Of a DNA stretch of 64,000 bases, positions 37,582 to 47,286 are shown in pieces. Position 1 is the first letter of the stretch. Every line of letters starts with the position of its first letter. The notes beneath the pieces were generated by a model. It was not told the origin of the DNA. It was given only the letters and a program-made list of their open reading frames with translations, and did no database searches. The position numbers and the translations under genes are program-made. The stretch spans positions 458,658-522,657 of the forward strand of contig JAKOGI010000108.1 of assembly GCA_029747015.1 (NCBI GenBank), given 5' to 3'. Origin of the DNA: Carnegiea gigantea. Taxonomy: Eukaryota > Streptophyta > Magnoliopsida > Caryophyllales > Cactaceae.

Positions 37582-40072
37582 CCTCCCAGTGTGGGTCTCG
37601 CTTTCGCTGAGTTTGGGGAGATTCAGTTGTAGACAACCTTACCTCAACTGGCATAACTGTCCCGTTGAGATGCTGATTCCAAGAGACCACAAAAGAAGAT
37701 TTTGTGAAAATATTTTATAGGAAAAGGATTTTGTCTAAACATTTTATAGAAGAAAGATTTTGTGAACACATTTTATGAAGCAAAACTAAAGATAAGCATC
37801 ACGGAATTGAACTAAGGAGTATTAAATCGGGGGCAATAACTATGTAAACATTAGTACAACAAGCAGAGAAATGTACCATACCTTAGCCAACAGATATAGG
37901 CAAACAATATTTCTTCCCAGATACAAGTACTACCTGCATACAAACACAATATCTGAAAAACAACAACCAAACTTATCCTACCGCAATCGAAAAATAACTA
38001 CGAAGCCACCTTTCAGCGATCTAAGATCTTAATCTTATCCCGCCATAGTCTCCTATCCTGAGCTATGTCCTCCGTCAGCCCGATAACTTTTAAGTCCTCT
38101 CTAATCACCTCGTCCAAACTCTTCTTTGGCCACCCCCTTCTTTTCCTTTTGGGGATATTAACCCTCTCACATCTCCTCACTAGAGCGTCCACACTCCTTC
38201 TTTTCACATGACCAAGCTATCTGAGTCTTGTTTCTCTCATCTTATCTTCGATAGGAGCTACTTTAACTAAGTCTCTAATTACTACATTACTAATTTTATC
38301 TATTCTCGTATAACCACAAATCCTTCTAATCATCCTCATCTCTACTACCATTAACTTTTGGACCTGCGTCTTTTTGATAGGTCAACACTCCGCACCATAC
38401 AATATAGCAGGTCTAACTACCATATGATAGACTTTGCCTTTTAGTCCTACAGGCATTCTCTTATCACACAGCACACCTGAACCGTACTTCCATTTAATCT
38501 AACCCGCTTTGATGCGCTAGTTAATATCTTCGTCAATATCCCCTTTCTGCTGAATGATCGAGCCTAAATATTTAAACTTCACGACCTTTGGTATCGGCAT
38601 CCCTTCAATAGTGACTTCTCCGCTCTTATCTTCCCTACCACTGAAATAGCAATGTTGGTATTCCGTCTTCGATCTACTTACTCTAAAACCTCTAGACTCC
38701 AGTGTATGTCTCCATCGCTCCAACTTGTCGTTAACTCCCTCTCTGGTTATATCAATAAGAACAATGTCATCTGTGAACAACATACACCATGGTAACCCAT
38801 CTTGAATCCCTTTTGTAAATTCATCCATAACTAGTGTGAAAAGAAATAGTCTTAGAGCAGAACCCTGATGCAGGCCTATACCAATGAAGAAGTCATTTGT
38901 AACTCCTCCTGACGTCCTAACATTCGTCCTACCTCCCATGTACATATCCTTAATAAGTCGAATATACAAAGAAGACACTCCTTTCTTTTACAAGCATTCC
39001 CGTAACACTTCACGCGGAACTCTATCATATGCTTTTTTAAGATCAATAAACACCATATGAAGATCTACCTTTTTATCTCTGTACAATCTCATGAGTCTTC
39101 TAAGGAGGTAAATCACCTCTGTGGTTGATCTGCCTGACATAAAACCAAATTGGTTCTCAAATATCGAAATATCCTTCCGCAACCTTCTCTCAATCATCCT
39201 TTCCCACAACTTCATAGTGTAACTGGGCAACTTTATATCCCTATAATTATTATAATCTTGAATATCCCCTTTGTTCTTGTACAATGGGATGATTGTACTA
39301 AACATCCATTCTCTGGCTATCTTAGCAGTCCTAAAAATAACATTGAAAAACTATGCTAGCCACTTCAATCCCAAACACTTCCACACTTCCACCGGTATCT
39401 GATCTGGCCCTCTACTTTCTCATTGGACATCTTCTTCAGGATCTCTTTAATCTTATCCTTATTGATAGGTTCACCCAATTGGGGATCAAGTAGGCTCTCA
39501 CTACTTTCTCTTTACCTACTTCGAAAATCTTCCATCACTTCATCATTAAGGAGTTTTGAAAAGTACCTTTTCTATGTCACCTTGATTTCTGCATCCTCAG
39601 ATAACACCTTACCATTTTCATCTTTGATGCACCTCACAATACCCAAATCCCTTGTTTTTCTTTCTCTTACCCTCACCAGTTTAAAGACTTCCTTCTCACC
39701 TTCCTTGGTCCCCAATTTTTGATATAACATATCATAAGCCATGCTCTTAGCTACAGCAACAGCTTTCTTGGCTACCTTTTTTGCAGCCTTATATCTAACT
39801 CTACAGCCTTCTATCATAAGCCATACTCTTAGCTACAGCAACCGTTAACTAATTAATGATTTATAAATTACAATCATGACCAAATTATGCATAGCAACTT
39901 CATAAAATTAGAAATAAAAAATTCATAATCGTTATCATTAACAGTGACTTTAGTTCATCGTTATTCTTTCAATGAAAGATAACAATGAACTTGTAATTTG
40001 TTGTTGAAAATCACCATTAGATGATGCAATAATGACCAATTATTTTTGTCATTAATAATTCTATAGAACATA
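37355..40072. mobile_element. CACTA-like DNA element, non-autonomous, with a LINE inserted
   Basis: The left end is CACTACTAGAAAAGTG, a typical CACTA (En/Spm) terminus, followed by TAATGACGAAAAAGTTGGTC. On the opposite strand at 40028-40072 the mirror is TAATGACAAAAATAATTGGTC preceded by a decayed CTATAGAA. Both subterminal regions (37370-37530 and 39880-40072) share motifs such as ATCGTTATTC and GTCATTAATA. Removing the LINE at 37550-39844 leaves only about 420 bp, so this was a small non-autonomous element. The right terminus is degraded and the exact end is uncertain; no 3-bp target duplication could be confirmed. Confidence 0.65.
37550..39844 (-). mobile_element. RTE-type LINE, 5'-truncated, with perfect 11-bp target duplication
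   Basis: TTAACTAATTA occurs at 37539-37549 and again at 39845-39855, immediately outside the element. The 3' end (plus-strand left) carries about ten AAC units, the (TTG)n-type tail of plant RTE elements. Minus-strand RT pieces are at 39572-39817 (lysine-rich upstream domain), 38988-39305 ([10 protein letters not shown] block), 38517-38978 (palm with MLFTDDIVLI where the usual motif is FADD) and 38013-38207 (C-terminal GWPKKSLDEVIREDL block). No endonuclease domain is present, so it is truncated. A 27-bp segment (ATAAGCCAT...TACAGCAAC) occurs at about 39736 and again at 39816 near the truncated 5' end. Confidence 0.9.
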
Positions 40073-40276
40073 TGTCAATTATACGATCAACATGATGGTG
40101 GAGTTTATTAATTACTCCAGGAATTACTACTAATACCAAATTTGAATATATAAATATTCACATCTATTGAATCGAATTAGAATGCAAATATTCGGTACAA
40201 AAGCATAACTAATATCAAAAGCATCCTAACAATTGTAGAAAACAGCTCTAAAAACTAGAAATGAGCATTATTCTTA
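40073..40276. other. Short unassigned AT-rich spacer
   Basis: Nothing is recognised between the CACTA-like end and the MITE. Confidence 0.5.
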
Positions 40277-40512
40277 GGGCCTGCTCTTTTCATGGGTAAA
40301 TTTCAAAATACCAATCTCAATCAACTTCAACCGACTTCAACCTACTTCAATCCAGTTCTATTATTTTAACCAAGTTTAATTTATTACATAAAAAAATTCA
40401 ACCAACTTCAACCAACTTCAATCCACTTCAACCTTCCTCAATCCACCTCAACCTAGTTCAACCTACTTCACCATTTTACCCACCTCAATTTACCTACAAA
40501 AAGAACAGGCCC
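40277..40512. mobile_element. Tourist-like MITE with minisatellite core
   Basis: Terminal inverted repeats GGGCCTGCTCTTTT and AAAAGAACAGGCCC extend imperfectly through GGTAAATT on both sides. It is flanked by TA on both sides (TTA left, TAA right), close to the PIF/Harbinger preference for a 3-bp TWA target. The 236-bp interior is a degenerate array of about 10-bp CTTCAACC-type units. It has no coding capacity. Confidence 0.7.
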
Positions 40513-40549
40513 TAAATTTGATGTTCAAAATATATGTTATGTTGGCTAG

Positions 40550-41132
40550 TGTTAGGAAATTAGAGCAACTAATAGCGGAAGCAATAGGATGGAACAGATA
40601 TTCAGAAATAGTTAAAGAGCGATAACAAGAACATAAACAACGACACACAAGATTTACGTGGAAACTCAATGCGGGAAAAAACCACTGACGGAGACGAGCA
40701 CAATCAATCAGCTATGTGAGCAGGGAGAGTACAAAGCGATCACAATCACAACAAGTGATTTGATCCAACAGCAGAATTACAATCTCTCTTGTAATCTCTC
40801 TCAAAGTCTCTCTACCTCTCAATATGTTTAGAGATTCAGGAATGATTTTAGATCCTAGGTAAGGCCCCTTTATATAGGGTCTAGAAGTTCAGGATTTTAC
40901 CCCTAGAGAAGATCCCTAACCGCTAAGTATGCTACACGCCGAAGCAAACTCTAGCCGCCAGAGAAAATCCACGCCAGAATTAAGCACAGCACGACCGTGC
41001 CACGTGGCACGGCCAGGCTGTGCCGTTTTCCTGCCCTCCTTCGACGTTTCACTCCTTCAGCCTAACACGTCCGTGTCGTCTACCATGGTCCCACCGTGCC
41101 GATTCTTGGATTTTGGGCCACGATACCCAAGA
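40550..41132 (-). repeat. 3' LTR of C3 (583 bp)
   Basis: Aligns with 45301-45920. It contains an 18-bp perfect palindrome CCGTGCCACGTGGCACGG near 40995-41012 with a G-box core CACGTG. The inner end reads CCCAAGA where the other LTR has CCCAACA. Confidence 0.88.
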
Positions 41133-41235
41133 ATCTCCACCTTGGACCGAAATCTCCAATCACCAACTCTCTAACGCCGTCATCGCACCCCGAAGGGTGA
41201 CGCCCCCCAAGGAGCAATGCCCCGAAGGGCGCTCA

Positions 41236-44200
41236 AATACTGGGAATGCCAACTAAGTCCAATCAATGCTCGAACTTAGCTATAGGTAGAGTTTTGGTCA
41301 ACATGTTTGCAAGGTTCTCCGAAGTGTGAACCTTTCTCATAACTATTTCCCTAGCAACAACTGTATCTCTGACATAGTGATACTTGACACTGATGTGCTT
41401 GGTCTTTGAATAATAAGCATCATTCTTAATCAGGTGGATTGCACTCTGACTATTAGAAAACACCACAGTGTTAGCCGGTGGAACTCCAAGCTTAGTAACA
41501 AGGCCCCTCAACCAAGTAGCTTCCTTCACTCTATCAGTAGTAGCAATATACTCAGCATCTGTAGTAGATAAAACTGCAATAGACTGTAACCATGCTTTCC
41601 AAGAGATAGCACCTGCATACATAGTGAAGATATAGACAGATATGGACCTCCTTCTATCAAGGTCACCAATATAGTCAGAATCAACAAAGCCTATAACATC
41701 ACATGTACCAGCTTTGTTTCTATCAAATACCAACCCCTTATTAACAGTACCCTTCAGATAGTGAAGGATCCACTTCACAGCTTCCCAATGAACCTTTTCA
41801 GGATTATGCATATACCTACTTATCACGCTCACAGCATGTGATAAGTCTGGTCTAGTGCATACTATAGCATACATCAAACTACCAACAACACTAGAATAAG
41901 AAACATTCAATATTCTATCTATATCCTCCTCAGTTTGTGGACAATACTCAGCAGATAATCTGAAATGTGCAGAAAGGGGTGTGAAAACTGCTTTACAATT
42001 ATTTATTTTAAATCTGCCTAGTACTTTCTCAAGGTAGCATCCTTGAGATAAATACAGCTTACCAGCCTTTTGATCCCTCTGAATCTCCATACCTACAATC
42101 TTCTTTGCTGCATCCAGGTCCTTCATCTCAAACTCCTCACTAAGTTGAGATTTCAACTTGCTAATCAAGGATTTATCCTTAAAGGCAATCAATATATCAT
42201 CAACATACAATAGTAAGTAAATAAAGGAACCATCAGAATATTGTCTAAAATACACACAATTATCATATCTGCTGCGTGTGTATCCTTGTGCGATCATGAA
42301 GGTGTCAAACCTTTTGTACCACTGCCTAGGAGCCTGCTTAAGTTCATACAAGGACTTCTTTAATCTACACACCAATTATTCCTTCTCAGAAACAACAAAA
42401 CCTTCGGGTTGCTTCATATAGATTTCTTCCTCCAACTCCCCATGAAGGAATGCAGTCTTCACATCAAGCTACTCCAGTTCCAGATCAAACAAGGCAACAA
42501 ATGCAAGAAGCACTCGAATGGAGGTATGTCTAACAACAGGTGAGAATACCTTATTGTAATCAATACCTTCCTTCTGATTGTAGCCACGAACAACCAGGCG
42601 CGCTTTCCACCTTACATCTTCAACTCCAGGAATGCCCTCCTTTCTCTTGTAGATCCATTTGGCAGTTAAGGCTCTCCGGCTTTTAGGTAGCTCACACAGT
42701 TCCCAAGTCCGATTCTTTTACAAACTCTCCATTTCCTCTTGCATAGCTAGGATCTAATTAGATGAACTTGGGCAGGAGATTGCTTCAGTATAGGCTGAAG
42801 GTTCCACACCTTCAGGCACCTCCTCTACAACTGAAAGTGCATATGCAATCAATCCCTCATCATCGTTGTAGTGAGCAGGCCTTCTGATCTCCCTCCCAGG
42901 ACGATCACGAGCTATAGAGTGATCAACCTCCACCTGAGGCCGATCATGACTGATAGTGCCAAGTTCAGTGACCTGGGCCTCCCTGTTGGGCTGATTTGCA
43001 GCTCCACCTTGAACTACAACGGTCTCCACTTCTATCTCCATACTAGTATCTTGCTGATCACCTGCACCAGTAGAAGGAACAACAGAATCCTTTCCAGAAG
43101 ATAACATAGCAGTCTCATTAAAAGTTATATCCCTGCTCTAAATGACATTCTTAGACTCAGGACACCACATGCGGTATCCTTTAGACTCAGATGCATATCC
43201 AAGAAACATGCATTTTACAGCCCTAGGGGCTAACTTCCCATTATTCATATGGGCATACACAGGATATCCAAATATTCTCAAATTAGAATAATCAACAGGA
43301 TTATCTGACCATACTTCTTCTGGAATATGGAAATCAATGGAGGTGTGTGGTGAACGATTCACCAAGTAGCAGACGGTAGAAATAGCCTCAGCCCAGAAAG
43401 CTTTGCAATCCCAAAGCCCCGCATTGGAAAGCATACATCGAGCTTTCTCCAGTAGAGTCCTATTGATTCATTCTGCAACTCCTTTTTGCTTTGGTTTGCC
43501 AACCAAAGTCTTGTGCCTAGCTATCCCATTCATCGCGCAGAACTCATCAAACTCTGACTCAACAAACTCAAGACCATTGTCAGTCCTAAATTTCTTGATC
43601 TTTCTCCCAGTCTGGTTCTCAACCAAGACCTTGAACTTCTTAAACATGGAGAATGTTTCATTTTTCTATCTCAAGAAATAAACCCAAACTTTATGTGAGA
43701 AATCATCAACAAAAGTTAACATGTAGCACTTACCTCCAAGAGAAGGAACCTTTGAAGGACACCATAGATCAGAATGAATATAATTAAGGATCCCCTGAGT
43801 ACGATACTTCCCTTTAGAGAAACTCACCCTCTTCTATTTTCCAAAAATACAATGATCACAAAAATCAAGCTTACCCGTACCAGCGCTACCCAGACAACTT
43901 TTCTTGCTTAGAATGGTCATCCCTTTCTCACTCATATGACTCAATCTCATGTGCCATAACGTTGTATCATTAGCATCTGCTAATGCTGTGCTCACTGTAG
44001 CTACTTCTATAACTGTAGTTCCTTGTAGAATGTAGAGACTGCCCTGTCGCAGTCCCTTCATTACTATCATGGCTCCCTTCGTTACCTTTAGGACACCATT
44101 CTCCATAATAATCCTGCAACCATTAGTCTCAAGAGTACCCAAGGAGATTAAACAATGAGTCATATCAGGTATGTGACGAACCTTAGACAAGGTTCTAACT
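41236..44200 (-). pseudogene. pol: Copia pol of C3 (integrase-RT-RNase H), broken
   Basis: Minus-strand pieces in order: pre-integrase zinc region 43834-44190 (LWHMRLSHMS, FCDHCIFGK); integrase C-terminal part 43138-43434 (LVNRSPHTSI, LRIFGYPVYAH); a connector rich in acidic residues 42754-43107; and a 370-codon RT/RNase H frame 41263-42375 with YVDDILIA, GSLMYAIVCTRPDLSHAVS and TKHISVKYHYVRD. The frame ends at a TGA in place of a conserved tryptophan, and reading resumes briefly beyond it. Internal stops separate the pieces. Similarity to the Tnt1/Tork type is from recall of motifs, not a search. Confidence 0.9.
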
Positions 44201-44220
44201 ATGCCATCATGGGTTTTAAT

Positions 44221-45275
44221 CTACACAGTACCTATTCCTGCAACCTTACACTCAGCATCATTGCCCATAAGTACAACCCCAGTATCAATAGGCTCATAAG
44301 TGACAAACCAGTCCCTACGAGGACACATGTGATATGTACAGCCAGAATTTAAAACCCAATCATCACCTAGTCCCTTTTCAGAGGTAGTGGCTAAAGACAT
44401 AGTAGCAAGCAACACATCACTATCAGACTCTGATTCTGCTACACAATCAGTTGTAGCAGTTTTCTCCTTTTCCTCTTTCCCTTTCTTTTTCTTTAGTTTC
44501 CAGCAGTTAGCCTCAATATGACCCAATTTACCACAGTAATTGTAGGTCTTATTGGAATGAGGATTATTTGATTTAGATCGATTCTTTTTCTTATTACCGT
44601 TCCCCTGTTGCTCAGTTATACCCCTAACAACTAATCCCTCAGCCAGACCAGCATAGATATCATGATCAAATTTTCCCTTAGATAACAGATTAGACTTGAC
44701 ATCCTCAAACGATATAATATCATAATTACTATATAGCATAATCTCCTAAAGTGTTTATAAGAAGGGGATAGAGACACAACAAGTAGAATAGCTTTATCCT
44801 CATCCTCAATTTTCACATCTAGACTCTCCAAATCAACAAAAATAGAGTTAAACTCATTCAGATGTTTTTGAACAGGGGTACCTTTAGCCATGCGAAAAGT
44901 TTACAACCTTTCCTTCAAACGGATCTTGTTGCCTAAACTCTTCGTCATATAGAGTTCCTCCAACCAAGTCCACAGATCCACTGCAGTCGCCTTATCGAGC
45001 ACCTCTCGCAGGACATGTGGTGCCAGGAACAACTAAATGGCTGAAACTGTCTTCATCTCCAGTTCTTCCCATTCCTCATCTGTCAACGATCCATGCCTCT
45101 TCTTCTGGTCTGCTGCCCATTAGTCTTCAGTCATCTTCTCGAGTTTCATGTGAGGTCCTTACAGAACCTTTCATAACCCATGCTGGATGAGAACTACTCT
45201 CATCTGCACCTTCCAGAGATTAAAACTAATCTCCCCATCAAATTTCTGAATATTAACCTTCATAATTGAAGACAT
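44221..45275 (-). pseudogene. gag: Copia gag and protease start of C3, broken
   Basis: Begins MSSIMKVNIQKFDG at 45275, just inside the PBS, as expected. Several stops interrupt the N-terminal half; frames 44631-44891 and 44221-44739 carry the rest. The zinc knuckle reads YNYCGKLGHIEANC, with tyrosine in place of the first cysteine. The protease motif reads VLNSGCTYHM with asparagine where the catalytic aspartate (DSG) should be. Both are G-to-A changes on the coding strand. Confidence 0.88.
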
Positions 45276-45285
45276 CCTAAACCAA

Positions 45286-45298
45286 GACTTTGATACCA
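45286..45298 (-). other. Primer-binding site of C3
   Basis: TGGTATCAAAGTC on the minus strand, two bases inside the 5' LTR; it resembles the initiator tRNA-Met type. Confidence 0.8.
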
Positions 45299-45300
45299 CT

Positions 45301-45920
45301 TGTTAGAAAATTAGAGCAACCAATAGGATGAAACAGATATTCAAAAATAGTTAAAGAGTGATAACAAGAACAAAAATAACGACACACAAGATTTACGTAG
45401 AAACCCAATGCGGGAAAAAACTACGGACGGCGACGAGCACAATCAATCGACTATGTGAGCAGGGAGAACACAAAACGATCACAATCACAACAAGCGATTT
45501 GATCCAACAGCAGAATACAATCTCTCTTATAATCTCTCTCAAAGTCTCTCAACCTCTCAATGTGTTTAGGGATTCAGGGATTCAAGAGTGATTTTAGATC
45601 CTAGGTAAGGCCCCTTTATATAGGGCCTAGAAGTTCAAAGTTTTATCCGTAGAGAAGATCTCTAGCCGCCAAGCATACTACACGCCGAAGCAAACCCTAG
45701 CTGCCAGAGAAAATCCACGCCAGAATTAAGCACAGCATGATCGTGCCATGTGGCACGTTCACACCATGCCATGGTGGCACGACCGTGCTACATGGCACGG
45801 CCAGGCTGTGCCGTTTTTCTGCCCTCCTTCGACGTTTCGCTACTTTGGCCTGACACCTCCGTGTCGTCTAGCATGATCCCACCGTGCCGATTCTTGGATT
45901 TTAGGCCACAATACCCAACA
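45301..45920 (-). repeat. 5' LTR of C3 (620 bp)
   Basis: Pairs with 40550-41132 but is 37 bp longer. Most of the excess is an extra copy of the GTGCCA-type palindromic motif around 45745-45800. CCTTTATATAGGG near 45611 gives a TATA-like core. Confidence 0.88.
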
Positions 45921-45925
45921 ACTAG

Positions 45926-46896
45926 AAAGAGGAAAAAAATAATAAGCTTGCATCTTCAACCAAACAATGAAAAAGTGCTAGAACTCGAATTGAGGTCATG
46001 CGTTTCAACCGTCTACAAGAGAGGGAAAAAAAGATAAGACCTCTGTTCATATACAGAAAATTACAAAAGCACATACACTGAAAGTTTTAGCTACAAAAGT
46101 TAACTTCATTTGCTAACTGAATATTTTGAAGTATAACTTCTACAATATGCACACCAAAAGAAAGAGATGAAATTAGCTTAATATGGTTTGTGTCCAAAGT
46201 TGTCATACTTCACAAGTTGTCCACATTTGGGAGCAAAAATGATTGTGTACTTAATAAAAGAATCATGTTTCTAAGTCAAACAAATAAAAATAAAATGTAA
46301 ACATCGCACAACATCCATGGAGTACTAAATCTATATGCTACGCAAACCCACCAAATGTGGTAACAACCAGCACCAACAGCCTGCAGCTTTACAACTTGCG
46401 ATCAGATAGCCACCAATAACAACCTAGAGTCAGCCACACCTACAGTAGTAGCCTGCAGTTTGCAATAGCTACCAGTAACAACAGTCTGTAGTCTGCAATT
46501 TGTAACCAACCAGTAATCGGTAGCTGCAATAAGAAGACATCAAGACAGCATCCTATAGTACTAATAGCACAAATGCAACACCAATAGCAGTCACAAAATC
46601 ATATATAAGAGCAAGAAGGCTCAAGACGCATTCACCACGATAATTATGCGATCAACATATCACCAGAATTCACCTATTCAAAGAAACATAATATCTCTTA
46701 TTCACCACAACATAAGGGTAAATTCCATCATCCAAATATCTCCTAACTTTTAGCTCAAGCTAATTTATTAACTAGAAAGCTAGAATAACATAACATTAGA
46801 AAGAAGAAAATAAAAAATAAAAACATAATAAGATCCTATTTTTTCATCTATTGGGCATGTATAGCATTATCAATAATGGAGGAACCATTAAAACAA
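45926..46896. other. Unassigned DNA, low-complexity in part
   Basis: No gene is recognised. At about 46370-46560 there is an irregular repetition of CTGCAGTTTGCAA / AGTAACAACAG-like words, without a clean unit. Confidence 0.45.
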
Positions 46897-46899
46897 TAA

Positions 46900-47283
46900 A
46901 ACTTCGTTTGGTCTTTAGAAAATTTGATGGAAAGAAAAGTTGAAGGAAAAAAGGTAGGAAGAATGAGTTTTTTTTCTCTTGTTTGGATTGAGGAAAAAAT
47001 ATAAAAATTTAGAGGAGAAATTTGAATGTTGATGAGCTACTTGAATCATGTTGATGTCATCTAAACAATGTGAGGTTGGAGGAGGTTAGAAAGTTTCCTC
47101 AAAACTTTCCTCACAATTTTATGAGGAAAATTTTATCACTTGTTTTTAACAATTTTTCCACCTATCTTTCCTTCATATTTTTTTCTTTGTGATTTTCTCT
47201 AAACCAAATACAAACACAAGAAAAAAAGTAACTTTTCCAATTTTTGTTCTTTCCATCAAATTTTTCAAGGTTCAAACAGAGCC
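46900..47283. mobile_element. Tourist-like MITE (384 bp) with TAA target duplication
   Basis: Imperfect terminal inverted repeats of about 35 bp: left AACTTCGTTTGGTC...AAATTTGATGGAAAGAA, right the mirror ending TTCAAACAGAGCC. TAA lies directly outside both ends (46897-46899 and 47284-47286). The interior is AT-rich with no coding capacity. The pattern fits PIF/Harbinger-derived MITEs. Confidence 0.75.
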
Positions 47284-47286
47284 TAA

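Larger units (their letters stand above)
40550..45920 (-). mobile_element. Copia LTR retrotransposon (C3), complete but inactive
   Basis: Minus-strand element with 5' LTR 45301-45920, PBS 45286-45298, gag from ATG 45275, protease, integrase, RT, RNase H and 3' LTR 40550-41132. Flanks are GCTAG (40545-40549) and ACTAG (45921-45925), a 5-bp target duplication with one change. It belongs to a different Copia family from R1/R2 (longer LTRs, compact internal region, Tnt1-like protein sequence). Frames are broken repeatedly; protease and zinc-knuckle key residues are mutated. It sits inside the insertion complex that splits the Gypsy integrase. Confidence 0.93.
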
